The notes below the pieces were generated by a model, which saw only the letters and a program-made list of their open reading frames with translations, did no database searches and was not told where the DNA came from. Positions 23,389 through 33,849 of a stretch of DNA of 64,000 nucleotides are shown here, in pieces; the first letter of the stretch is position 1, and each line of letters opens with the position of its first letter. The position numbers were made by a program, and so were the translations under genes. Source of the DNA: Typhlomys cinereus (Eukaryota > Chordata > Mammalia > Rodentia > Platacanthomyidae); contig JALPQD010000820.1 of assembly GCA_023101885.1 (NCBI GenBank), positions 461,750-525,749 of the forward strand, in the 5' to 3' direction.

Positions 23389-23397
23389 CAGAGCTCC
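23366..23397. repeat. 11-base perfect inverted repeat (hairpin)
   Basis: Arms ggagctctgcc (23366-23376) and ggcagagctcc (23387-23397) are perfectly complementary around a 10-base loop. The boundary of the copied block (23388) falls at the start of the right arm. Confidence 0.9.
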
Positions 23398-23769
23398 CTG
23401 CCAGGTGGGTTGTCATGACTGTGGAATCAGAGGCATTGTGCAAGACAGGAGACAGAGCTTTTCTAGCTCAGCAAAAAAGACGAGTCTTGGAGAAGAGCTC
23501 GGGGAGAGGCCAAGAATCATGAAATAAAGTCCACGTGGCAAGAACTAACTAGCATCTCACTAAATCCTGAAACCTCTTGAGGGAAGCGAATGAGCAGAAA
23601 GCTAGGACCAAGAATGAGTGTGCTTGGGGACACACAAGCAGTTCCAGTGCCTTCTCACAGCCTGCTGTGCTTTGGAGAGCTTCCTGCTGAGTCAGACTCC
23701 TTATTGATTTGGCGTCAGACTGCATATTGATTCATCCACCATTTATTCAGCCTTTGCGCTACACATATC

Positions 23770-23905
23770 TCTGTTGATTGGCACAACTAACCTAAGTCCT
23801 ACTTGGTTTCCCCACTATAGAAATGAAGAGATTGAACTTCAGAGAGGTCCACAAGTGACAAGAGGAGCCAGTGTGTCCAGGACCCATGCCACCCAAAGCC
23901 CCTAT
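23770..23905 (-). mobile_element. MIR-like fragment
   Basis: Antisense MIR core: atagaaatgaagagattgaa, then ggtccacaagtgacaagagg. Confidence 0.6.
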
Positions 23906-24099
23906 TCTGGATCCCAGCCCTCTGTGAAACACGTCATGGGCCAGGGAACCCTGCATAGTCGCTCTCTCTCGACTCCTCTAGAAAGTGAGTAGTTGGGCCT
24001 CTAGACAGAAACCTCCATCCATATCAGGACTACTACACCCAACAGCTCATTGCATCAGTACCTACCTCTGCTAGACCCCCACAACACTGACCTATCAAA

Positions 24100-24445
24100 A
24101 TCTTACCACAGAGAGGTGAGGCTTTCAACAGATGTGATGCCATCCTGAGATTCTGAGTGTGCCTGGTGTAAGTCATGAGAGGAGGAAACTACTAACTCAA
24201 CAGTTAGCCCACTGGTGGGCAGATCATGCCCCGGAGGATGCCCTGCCTCAGACACATGCCAATACAGGCGTCCTAGATCAGGCTCAATGGGTCTCACAAA
24301 GAGGGGTAAGGAGGAGTTGGGAGAGAGAGTGGGTGAAAGGAGAATGAGGGGAGTGGGGTAGAGGAGAGGGATGGGAAGAGGGGGGATACAGGGGATAAAA
24401 CACAAAATGAAAAATTCAAAAAGTAAATTAAAAAGTGAGTAAAAG
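24100..24445 (+). mobile_element. L1 3'UTR and tail
   Basis: About 200 bp of 3'UTR-like sequence is followed by a G/A-rich tract (24300-24390) and an aaaatgaaaaattcaaaaag tail. The frames overlapping on both strands are artefacts of the purine tract. Confidence 0.6.
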
Positions 24446-24889
24446 GGATCTGCTCAGCTTCATCAACCATGAAGCATCATGTTAATTCGAGTTATGCATA
24501 TTTATTCCCTTGTTTCTCGGGTTCCTATTTCATTCTGCCCTGAGATCTCATGAGAAAACACATAGTAAAATAACACTGCGGACTGACAAGAATGGCAGTA
24601 GAAACAGAAATACAGAGTAGGTTAATATCTGGTAAGGATGACACTGTAACAGTAGTGTATGTCCAAAGCTAACGAGGAAAGCCGTTAGGAATATGGGGCC
24701 TCAGGGAACCAACTCCATAATTGTACTTCATAAAGGTTTCCACTGAGCTTCCTCTTGCAAAGAGAATGGCCAGCCTGGGGAAACATGCAAGAGCATGTTG
24801 AAAGTCTCTACAGTCACATATGTCCTGTTTGTAATTCTCTATGCGACACTGCCCATATCAGGCGTCCTCCCAAGTCACAGCTGCTAAGC

Positions 24890-25060
24890 CTATAATAGAA
24901 CAGTGGCCCTTACTGAGCATGCGTCTACCCCCTGCCAACCACAGCCATTAGCCATCTTTACATTTCCTTTCATTCCCAAGCAGTACCTAAATGCTATTAC
25001 CCATATTTAGGAGGAAAAAAAGTGAACACCTTGAGATAGACTGAATAACCTATTTTGTGG
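24890..25060 (-). mobile_element. MIR-like fragment
   Basis: Contains gcccttactgagcatgcg, a ctattacccatatttaggag block and then an A-rich stretch, matching an antisense MIR. The mosaic insertion begins just past its right edge. Confidence 0.5.
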
Positions 25061-25070
25061 CAATAATGTA

Positions 25071-25255
25071 TTGAAATATGTTAGCTTTGAAATACTGCAG
25101 GTCCCCTCTCTCGGGCATCGCCTATAATCAGAGGAAGGTGATGTCCGCGGGGCCAAGGCGGCGAGGTCTCAGTGTTCCCGGCTGAGCTCTGCCAGTGGCC
25201 CACGGTCCCTGCTTTGAGTAGCGCTTTTCAAAGTATCACTTATTTACTGCATCAG
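25071..25255 (+). repeat. mosaic of three locally copied segments
   Basis: Three direct-orientation pieces are joined end to end: 25071-25205 copies 23254-23388 (four mismatches), 25204-25237 copies 26347-26380 (34 of 34), and 25237-25255 copies 25957-25975 (19 of 19). Adjacent pieces share 2 and 1 bases at the joints. The order is upstream 1.8 kb, downstream 1.1 kb, downstream 0.7 kb. This is the pattern of serial replication template switching, not of retroposition. Confidence 0.9.
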
Positions 25256-25956
25256 GGGCTGATAACTCACCATCTTAACTGATACACTGCTTTGCTCACC
25301 TTATTAGGGTTCACTAAGGTTGTGCAGGGTGAGAACTTATGTAATTAGCTGCTCCAGCAGCCATGATCACTAGCAGAAACATTTTGTGAGCCTATACCTC
25401 CTCTTCCATTGTCAAGAAATTTGAAAAAAAAAAAGAGTATATTTTTAGTTGGTCAGTATCTGTTGGCACAAAGTCCTTCTCCACAATGACTGAAATCCAC
25501 TGAAACGATTGCCCTGAATGGAAAGTCTGGCTTTTCTTTCTGTGAACACTAAGAAGACCACAAAGAGCACAGGAAAAAAATCTCTGTGGGATACAGGGCT
25601 TCACGGCCTCCCAGGCTCCTGTTCCACGGGCTTAAAACGGCCTATTTACAAAAGATTCAATGGCAAAGAAGACTACAGTAAGCGTCCTCTCTATAGCCTC
25701 AATAGCTACTCCCTCGGGGCGGAGTCAAATCCCAGGAGGAATCAGGCCCAGAACCCTGGCAGCTGGTCCTTCCCCAGAACTCTCAATCCCAGAGGAATAT
25801 GGCCATCACTTTCAGTCTTCAGAAAATATTACCCTACATGGCAAAAAAGACGTTTAGTTCCTTCCAAATCTACGAAGTCCTTTGGAGCAACCGCCTCGCT
25901 AGCTCTTTCACGTGGACTAAGAAGGGGGGAGGAGAAAAAAGGTCTTTCTTCATCAA

Positions 25957-25975
25957 CACTTATTTACTGCATCAG
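25957..25975 (+). repeat. donor 3 of the mosaic insertion
   Basis: 19 bases (cacttatttactgcatcag) identical to 25237-25255. Confidence 0.8.
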
Positions 25976-26346
25976 TCAGTAAATATCCCGAGCCTGTCAG
26001 AGGAAGGAAGAATAAAGATTTGAGTATGAATCCTGTCACTGTCAGTATTTCACCTTGAGAAAGTCATGTATCCTTTGGATCTCAGATCCATAATGAAAAG
26101 GAAACATTAGCACTGCTGGGAGTGGAGGGGGGCTTGGGGGGGGTGGAGGGGGTTGGTCAGCCTGGGAAAGTCAGGAGGGAAGTGTGGAAGGAAAACAGAT
26201 GGAGGAGTCAGTATGCTGGGGGAAGAAGAAGCAGAAAAAAAAATACCTTTATTCAAGTCCCAAGTTCACTACTTATAAGCTCTGGGTCCTTGAGATTTGA
26301 CTTAATTCTACTGATCTTCCCTTTGCCCAGCGTGGAACCCACAGAT

Positions 26347-26380
26347 GGTCCCTGCTTTGAGTAGCGCTTTTCAAAGTATC
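26347..26380 (+). repeat. donor 2 of the mosaic insertion
   Basis: 34 bases identical to 25204-25237, starting ggtccctgctttgagtagcg. The sequence is not simple, so chance identity is negligible. Confidence 0.92.
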
Positions 26381-27339
26381 TGAAGCTTAGCAGATCTTCA
26401 AAAGGGAAGGAGGTGGGCAAGTCTAAAGACAGCTTGGCGACTTAGTCTCCACTGGGTTTGAACTGCACTCACATTCCTCTCCTAATAACATGCCTGGCCA
26501 CCTGGGATCCCATCAAGCTGCATTCAACCACACTTCAGACAATGGACTAAGTTATTTCTCCTTAGCGGCCCCTTCATAACTCCCTTTAGTGGTCAGTTTC
26601 ATTCAAACATGTCTCAGAACATACCCAGGAGGCCAATCCAGCTTGAACTAGTATTCGGTATATGTACTCTAAGGTATACTGTGTCTTCTGACTAAATTTT
26701 AGGGAAAATTCCCTATTTACCATTGTATGCCTATGTGTAATTAGGCCATGCATATGTATAAAATCAGATGTATCATTGGGAAAGACAAGCACAATGAGGA
26801 AAGGTTTGCATAACCTAAGCCTGTCGATCAAAACAGAGATCCATTCATCACACTACACTTCTTAACAAGCCCCTCCTCCTCATCCTGGACATTATGTAAG
26901 AAAGCCCCAGATGATGATCACCGCTCAAGGAAACTAGCTCAAGTAGCCCATTGCTCCGTTGCAATGTGTCTGTACATCCATCCACTGCTTTGTCATTCGT
27001 GCATACTTTTTCAATGCTTTGAATAAGAAGCTAAGAATATGGAAATACTCAATCCAGACAGCAACATAGGAACAAAACTAAGGTTTCCCAGATGCCTTGC
27101 TCAGCACTGATGATGCAATCCACCATCAGAGATAACCAATTATTTCATCCCTCTGCCTATCTCTATCTATCTGTAGATTGGGATGATACTCCTTTCTGCC
27201 TTATTCAGAGGGACCATAATAAAGTTAATAAAACATGACAGTTATTATAATACATACCACTTAGTGAATGATTACATAAAGTCAAGCATATTAAAAGAGA
27301 TGCTCCATGTATTACTTAATGTAATCTTTATGATTGACT

Positions 27340-27545
27340 AAATAGTGACCCCTAGATCTCATATCTTGATCCCTCAACATAGAAATGTTACTTTAAATAA
27401 CGAAAATACTTTATGATGAGATTTAAATAAGAATTATTGAGGAGGGAAGATTAATCTGAATTATCAGAGCATACTCAATCTAATTTCATAAGACCTCAAT
27501 GGAAGGTAAAGGGGAAGAGTCAGAAACCACATGCAGGGAGTGGGA
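27340..27545 (+). mobile_element. MLT1/MaLR-like LTR fragment
   Basis: Follows the order of an old mammalian MaLR LTR: a gattgactaaatagtgaccc opening, then acatagaaatgttactttaa, then a gatgagatttaaataag block. Strongly diverged and named from memory. Confidence 0.45.
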
Positions 27546-27865
27546 CGTATAGGCAGGACTTGACAGGTTCCTGACAGGTTCAGGAAAGAAAGTGACTCTG
27601 GGAGGCTAAGAACATCGCTGGTCAACAGTTAGAAAGGAAACAGACTCCTCAGTCCTACAAATACACAGAAATGAATCCTGTGGACAAGTTGAACGAGTCT
27701 GGAACAAAAATTCCTCCCCAGCTCTCCACAGAGGGATGATTTCAGCCTTGTGAAGCAGAGAAGAGACGCATCTCCCACAGAACTAGGAGGAAATAAAAAC
27801 AGTCTGAAAAGAAGAGAGCTTGAGCAAGAGCACTGCACTAGGAGTCAGCAGCCAGGCTTCTCCTT

Positions 27866-27887
27866 TTAAATATTTTATTTAATTGAT

Positions 27888-27924
<37 letters not shown>

Positions 27925-28068
27925 ATATGCCTGCATTCCACGGCACACTGGAGGAGGCCAGAAGACAATTTTCAAAAGTCAATTCTCTCCTTCTACCACA
28001 TGGGTTCTAACTCAGGTCTCTAGGTTGATGAGCAGGTGCCTTCCACTGAGCTATCTCACCAGCCCCAG
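27866..28068 (-). mobile_element. B2-superfamily SINE, type II
   Basis: On the minus strand: head ggggctggtgagatagctca, a caccacatggtagaa-like middle shared with 55400-55605 and 61830-62030, and a tail of (AG)n and A/T-rich DNA at the left (27866-27925). Confidence 0.8.
27890..27925. repeat. (AG)n microsatellite
   Basis: GA repeats in the tail of the SINE on the minus strand. Confidence 0.9.
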
Positions 28069-28069
28069 G

Positions 28070-29660
28070 GTTCTTTCTACTTTTGCAATGAATTTTCTAA
28101 GTGACAATCTGCTCTATACTGAGCATATTCTTCCTACGTGCCATGTGGATAAATGGTATACCTGGAATAGCCCCCCTCTCATGAGCACCACGAGACTTTC
28201 CAGGAATATGGAGATGAACGGACGCAAGACATCCCATATGTGGTCACTGAACAATGAACGCTGAACTGAGTACTTGCCATGTCAGGTGGTGTGAAAGGTG
28301 GCCGGGATTCAGTGGAAATTGAGGTGTAGAGCCTGCCACAGCAATGTATGTGAAAATGCTTCACTGTGGGCCTGGATGACATGCTCAAGATCTAATCAGG
28401 ACAATAGTGTGATCAGCTCTACATCACATGTGGGGGCAGGGCATGTTGGCCGGGTGAGTAGGAATCTGGGACATCTTCCTGATAGAGGCTGCTTTGGAGT
28501 CACCTCCTCCAGGACGAATAGGAGTTTGCCCAAGGTACGCAGGAAGGGAGGAGCTTTCAGGCTAGCACTGCACCATGTCCTGCTCAGAGAACCAATAAGA
28601 GCTCAGGAGTAGTCATCACATATGGTTAGAAATAGTCCCCTCCTCCTCTCCTTTCTCCCACTGAGCTGCCTCTTTGAAGTGAGGTAGAGCCTGTGACTGG
28701 CATTGGCCACTGAAATGGGAGAAGCAACTGCTGTTGTTTCAACAAGGAAAACTTTCAAAGTCACCTTCTACACTGTACCAGAGAAATACAAAGCAATATA
28801 TATATGGCTTACTTTGTATTTCTCTCCATATATATTTTTAATTTACTTATTAATTTAATTTAATTTTAAATTTTCCAGCTACAGTAAAATAAAAAGTAAG
28901 TCGACCAGGCAAATTCATTTTTAACAACATATAAAACATAACGCCATGCATCCAAAACATTTTTATATGTGATCAATAAGTCACTAAAAAGATATTTTAA
29001 ATTATCTTTTGGACTAAGTCTGATTGCGCTCTAAGTGTATATCTCGGACTCCCAGAACACCTCAGTGTGGAACGACTCCATTTCAGGGCCTCGGTGGCAA
29101 CATATGGCTACAGTATGTTGGTGAAAAGTCCAGATGTAATTGGCAGATGCCCCAAGGCTTTCAGCTTGTGAGTGGCAGGGACTCTTGCCAATTCAGTGTA
29201 TGCAGAGCATAAATAAAACTTAAACCACTCCCCCACCCTCCCGGCAAGACAGTACACTTTTATTTGTAATTGCAACCTAACTTTCTTCAGCTGCACACAC
29301 CTTATGGAATACAAAACAAAACCCAGAATGCCCAGAAAGCAAAAGTGGGGTCCAGTGAATGACAGGCCTTTTATGAGACATCCAGGCGTTTGGGGTTCAT
29401 CCTGAAGGAATGTTAATGGATTTTGTCTCATGGACACATTAAAAGCCCACACTGGAGGCAAGGAAAATAAAAAGGATGTTGCTATAACGGCAGGGCAACC
29501 AGACTTGGTACAGGAATCGAGGAAAGCTGAAATGGAAAGCCATATGTCAGGTACCACAAGGAACTGCATCAGAAGCAACTTGATAATCTCCCACTAGAGG
29601 AATTTTGTGGTCTAACCCGTAAGAGAACCACCCATGTGGACGCCTTCAATCCACTGACTC
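28070..29660. other. unassigned intergenic stretch
   Basis: Several frames of 62-156 codons lack recognisable features. An A/T-rich patch lies at 28800-28990. Nothing supports a gene or a CpG-island promoter ahead of the SMIM30 copy. Confidence 0.4.
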
Positions 29661-29676
29661 AAGAATTACAACAGGG
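29661..29676 (+). repeat. left target-site duplication of SMIM30 retrocopy
   Basis: AAGAATTACAACAGGG matches 30640-30655 (AAGAATTACGACAAGG) at 14 of 16 positions. Duplications of this length flanking a poly(A)-ended insert are typical of L1-mediated retroposition. Confidence 0.8.
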
Positions 29677-30641
29677 GATTTCTGTAATGGCTGCTTTCTG
29701 GAAGGCTGTGTCACGTGTCATCTCCTAGCATCAGCACTCGGAGCTGCAGAAAGGGACGATTTCAAATCTGATAGAATTTCATAGAGAGCGCTGCTTTGGA
29801 ACCTTGAGCCCTGAGATCCCGCATCATGACCTCAGTTTCAACACAGTTGTTCTTAGTCCTTATTCCACTCCTTTTGATTCTGCCTGTTGTTGAAGCAGTA
29901 GAAGCCGGAGATGCCATCGCCCTCTTGCTAGGTGTGGTTCTCAGCATTACGGGCATTTGTGCTTGCTTAGGGGTAGATGCCCGGAAGAGGAATGGACAGA
30001 TGTGACTCTGATGGTCCCTTCTGACTTCGCCCTGAAAACCATTGTGTTAGTGAGACTAAACCTGAGGTTTGAACCCTAAAGCTCCCAACAATCGGTTCAT
30101 AAGGTGATTTCACATTCTCAGTTATTTCTTATAAAATGGAAACAGATATTTGTTAAATGAGGGGGAAGGTAACATTTTCTTTACAACAAATTGTGCACTA
30201 AGGTGCAACGTGTAATTTGTATTTGCTGATTAGAAAAAGGGTCAAAATAAGATGGCTTACATTTGCATATTTTTCCTACTTTCATGATTTTCAAAGCACA
30301 TGAAATAGGGAGAAGAAAATGTTTGCCTACAAACTAGCGAATCAATATTGCTCAGTTGTAATCACTGCCTCCTGGATCCTTGAGGAGTCTTTTTCTCCAT
30401 GTTTTTTTAATTAGGTTTTTGTTTTATCTTTCAAGTGGATACTGTACTTAGATACCAAAATAACCAAAAATTAAAACTTTTATGTCCAAACAATAAAAAG
30501 AAGTAAACATGTATTCAATGTTCCTAATACTACAATGAGAAAAGATTTAATGTAAAAAAAAAAACTTTATATTGAGTAACATCTATGGTGAGAAGTAATA
30601 TACTAAATACAAAACCATTATACTACAACTTAAAAAAAAAA
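29675..30641 (+). mobile_element. SMIM30: processed retrocopy of SMIM30 mRNA
   Basis: About 970 bp containing 5' leader, intact CDS (29826-30005), long A/T-rich 3'UTR and a terminal A tract (30632-30641), bounded by near-perfect duplications. AATACA, a known variant polyadenylation signal, lies 21 bases before the A tract (30606-30611). There is no intron-like gap and no CpG island. The 5' edge is set by the left duplication. A parental gene exon is unlikely because of the A tract and duplications. Confidence 0.8.
29826..30005 (+). CDS. SMIM30: SMIM30-like small integral membrane protein, intact 59-codon ORF in a retrocopy
   Basis: Encodes 59 residues and a stop, the same length as human SMIM30, starting MTSVSTQL and ending ARKRNGQM. 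Residues 8-22 are a hydrophobic signal-like segment ending near the V-V-E-A-V-E-A stretch (21-27). Residues 30-50 are a membrane span with the paired cysteines 45 and 47. A short basic tail (R53, K54, R55) follows. Against the human protein as I remember it there are five changes: S9F, M13I, S14P, V18I and Y51D. There is no stop or frameshift. The ATG has A at -3. SMIM30 is a membrane micropeptide produced from a transcript once called LINC00998 and reported to act in signalling at membranes. Whether this copy is transcribed is unknown. P14 and D51, in a normally conserved protein, favour relaxed constraint. Confidence 0.82.
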   Translation: MTSVSTQLFLVLIPLLLILPVVEAVEAGDAIALLLGVVLSITGICACLGVDARKRNGQM

Positions 30642-30655
30642 GAATTACGACAAGG
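30640..30655 (+). repeat. right target-site duplication of SMIM30 retrocopy
   Basis: Follows directly on the A tract at 30632-30641 and matches 29661-29676 except at two positions. Confidence 0.8.
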
Positions 30656-30659
30656 ATCC

Positions 30660-31315
30660 ATCACAGGGAAGACGACTATGCTGGTCCCACACTAAGGTCC
30701 CTTCTGCATTTCAAGGTCATGTCCCTCTTGTTTTTCTTTCACCCCAGCCACACTTCAAAACTTGCAGTTTTACAAAGCATTCCAGCTGGGGCGGAGAAGT
30801 TTTCCTCCTGTGTTCCCCACCCCTATAAATGATGTAGCACAAAGAAGAGAGGAAGAGGAAAAACTAGTGATTGTCGAAACAATCCTGTATTGTCCCCGGA
30901 GAAAAGATCAGAGACTGGGATGTGCAGAGAAGATAAATACAGATGCATTGATGGGAAATTGCCACATCCAAACCCATTCTATGGAACTGATCTATTATGA
31001 GAATTCCAGTTGCTTTCATTTTTAATGGGCTGCTAATGGTCCAATTTCAGTCTGTCACAAGTTTTCCCAGGAAAAATTCTGAAGGAAGTAATTTGGTACA
31101 ATGACAATTATATCCATTGAGAGGCTTGTTCCAAGACTATTTTCAGTCTTTTCCCTGAGATGTGTGCCCAGGACACTTTCTGCTATCGTAGATTTTCACA
31201 ATGTAAGATCAGCAAACCTCAGTAATATGGAGATAGTCCTGACACAGCTTGTAGGCATCAAGAAAGGCTGGTTAACCACTTTGCAATGATGCGGACCACA
31301 GATCAGTCCAACGTC
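30660..31315. other. unassigned intergenic stretch
   Basis: Frames of 87 and 62 codons show nothing recognisable, and no repeat is assigned. Confidence 0.4.
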
Positions 31316-31317
31316 TC

Positions 31318-31435
31318 CCATTTTACTTGCTGTGTGAGCTTAAGCAAAATCACTACCTTTTCTCATCTTTAAATTGAAGTGACAATCCCGATGCCCCAGG
31401 CTTGTTGAGAGTATGGAGTGGGAAAACCTACCTGT
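31318..31435 (+). mobile_element. MIR element
   Basis: Core pattern gctgtgtgagcttaagcaaa, then ttctcatctttaaattgaag, then gcttgttgagagtatgg. Confidence 0.7.
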
Positions 31436-32073
31436 TAGCTGCCATCGCATCATCTCAGTTCTGTCCGGATAACGGGCTGCATGGATTTGGAGCCATATAC
31501 TTGGGATAAAGAGCCAGCCCCAGCACTTGCTAAATCACATGGCCCCGGACAACTCACATAGAGTCTATAAAATAGAATGATGGCACTGGTCCAAATTAAA
31601 CTAAAATGACGTAGTTGACATTTGGTCTAGGCTCCACGCTCCAGGACGCAGTGAGTCAAGGCTGCCAGTACTGCTGATTCATTTTGGAGGTGACGCTGGT
31701 AAGACCATTGTGAAGCACAGGAGAAGCATATGGCCTCAAGTGACGAGTGCATGGCCAGGTTGCAGTTCCTGGTGGCTTACAGCGGCACACTCACTCTGCA
31801 ATACATTGTTCTGTTCATTCCTTCAGTGGATCTGACTTTCCAAAAGGGTTTCATCCTTTTACAGGTCAGGGTGTATGACAGAAGAGAGCAGAAAGATGGT
31901 CTGCCATGTTCATCCTGGCCGTTTTTAATTCACTGATCAATGTTCTCCCATTGAAAATCCAACTAATCTTGGATCTGCGATCCTCATACTGCGAAACCCT
32001 GGATATATGGCTATTATGTCCATGAACTCAGTGGGCTGTCTTTACCTCACAAGACCTATTACAAGACTGAGCC

Positions 32074-32419
32074 TGTGATAGTTAGATGCAGGTGGTAATT
32101 TGACAATTGCAGGTTGAGCTTTGGGTACATCTGGGAAGATAGTTAATAGTTAAGGCAAATCCTAAGTCTAACTGATGTGGGAAGACCCAGCTCATGGTGG
32201 CATGAACATTCTATGGGTAGGTGGATAAAGTGGAGGGAGATACTTTGGCATATAAACATTCTGGCAAGTGAGGAAGTCTGCCCCTCTCTCAGCAATCCTA
32301 TGATTATGATATGGCCAGTTTTCTGGGCTCCTGGTATTAGTACGGGGTCTTTATACCAATGCCAGGATAAAACCCTCTTGTTTTGGTGTGAATTCATCAG
32401 CAACATTCAGATGAACTGC
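32074..32419 (+). mobile_element. MaLR-like LTR with internal deletion
   Basis: Same family as 14644 and 21550: starts TGTGATAGTTAG, has attctggcaagtgaggaag and tctctcagcaatcctatgat, and ends near gatgaactgca. It is about 80 bp shorter than the complete copies. The frames on both strands are artefacts. Confidence 0.75.
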
Positions 32420-32544
32420 AAAGGACCCATCAGTATCACGTCATGGATGAGGAAAGGGCTCTGGCGGCCCCACCCCTCTCTGTGAATATTAATGGTCACT
32501 ATATGGTTGGAGGAAAGGGAACCACTGGCTTCAGTGATTCATCC

Positions 32545-32712
32545 ACCACCTGTGCTCAGCTGGAGTGCAGGCACTTGCCAGTGCAGGCAGCCCTTGCTGG
32601 GCTCAGCAGGTCACACACGCAACAGATTCTCAGTGGGAAGAGCAGAATGAGGTAGGGCGATAGATAGGGAGAGAATATGAGAGACTTATCGAAGAATTAA
32701 ATTTAAAAAAAA
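32545..32712 (+). mobile_element. L1 3' end fragment
   Basis: Shares the ccagtgcaggcagcccttgc block with 10735-10905, followed by a purine-rich stretch and an aattaaatttaaaaaaaagt tail. Confidence 0.6.
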
Positions 32713-33714
32713 GTCCTGTGTTCCTCAGACTCGAATGTACTCTTTAGTTGGATCCGATGGTCTTATTAAATGGAGATTCTGGCCCAACAGGTCTAAGATG
32801 AATCAGAGATGGGGGTCTGTGGCCCAGCTTGGTTAAGCATGGTTTTGAAGTACCACAGCCACCTGGGTGATCCACTCGGAGCAGCATATCTATGAGGCTT
32901 TAGTACACAACTCTTTCCTCATCCGTTTAGTGCACCGCTGTCCTCCCATTCAGCAATCGCAACCAGCTATGCCTTGTGATCAAATTTCTATGTTGGTATT
33001 TTTCTTTCTGTCTTTGGCGAAACAAGACGGCTTAGGTTTCACTCTTACTTCTGTGATAATATTTTTGTCTACCTCGACAGTCTTATTATCACTTACCCTT
33101 CCCATATAACTTGAGCCTAGGATTCTCCAGGCCCTCTGAGTCGGGTGGTCAGAGCTTCCCATGGACTCCACCCCGCTTCATGTGAGCAAAAACGCAACAA
33201 GAATAGCTGAAGGCTTCCACTCACTTCCCACTCAACCACAGCCCCAGTCCTGAGGCTCAAGGCAGCTGATGGAGATTGGCAGGGCAATAAACCAGTTTCA
33301 TGTGGGAATGTGCTCTTATTCTCAAAAAAAACAAAGCTGAAGTTCAAACAGGAACCCTCCAGTTTCCTAACAACACAACTAAAATAGCCCCTCCTTCCTG
33401 TTTAGCCTATATTTGAATCAGAATGTGCTTCAGCATTGGCCGGATGACCGGGATATCTAAAAGTATCGCTGAGAGCTTTATCTTCAGCAATAAAGTAAAA
33501 GGAACAAAAAGACACACAGGTAACCAGTCCTGAAGGAGAAATACTTGGTAGGCCTGGAGTGAACCACCTTAGATGGGCCTGACTTCTTTTTTTGTTGTAA
33601 CTTGAAATAGGTCAGTTTCATTCTGGAATATTCCTCCATGAATACAGGAATGGGGTTTTTGGCCTGATAGACCATTCAAAGCCCAACTTAACCATTTGCC
33701 GTAAGTGTGGTCCT

Positions 33715-33845
33715 GTACCTGTGTTCAGTGACATGGCTGACCGCCTTTCCCAGCTGTGTCATAAAGATAATAACAAGACTCACCTCCTAGGTTTGGAGGG
33801 AGGATTTAACTAAGGTAACCACTTAGACATAAACCATTTACACTT
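33715..33845 (+). mobile_element. MIR-like fragment
   Basis: The downstream part of a MIR: cagctgtgtcataaagataa, then taacaagactcacctcctag, then aggatttaactaaggtaa. Confidence 0.55.
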
Positions 33846-33849
33846 TAAT

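Larger units (their letters stand above)
23032..23400 (-). pseudogene. unidentified ORF, possible processed gene fragment
   Basis: An 89-codon minus-strand frame (23032-23301) starts MPERGDLQYFKANIFQ and has a protein-like composition with aromatic and hydrophobic alternation. An in-frame stop lies just upstream of the ATG, and the sequence before it (23302-23400) is CpG-rich like a 5' leader. I do not recognise the protein. I see no poly(A), duplication or splice site, so a retrocopy fragment, a lone exon and chance all remain possible. Confidence 0.3.
25256..27335. other. intergenic stretch with donors 2 and 3
   Basis: A 154-codon plus-strand frame (25518-25982) and smaller ones show no recognisable protein. 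Donor segments lie at 25957-25975 and 26347-26380. A purine-rich patch lies at 26110-26240. No confident repeat or gene. Confidence 0.4.

Noticed and set aside
25518..25982. 154-codon plus-strand ORF
   Set aside because: Two further plus-strand frames overlap it. I recognise no domain and see no signs of a transcript.
27880..28068. Regulatory GA element
   Set aside because: The (AG)n is the tail of a minus-strand SINE.
29661..30655. SMIM30 parental gene locus
   Set aside because: No CpG island or splice acceptor is evident, while an A tract and matching duplications flank the unit. A retrocopy explains all of this.
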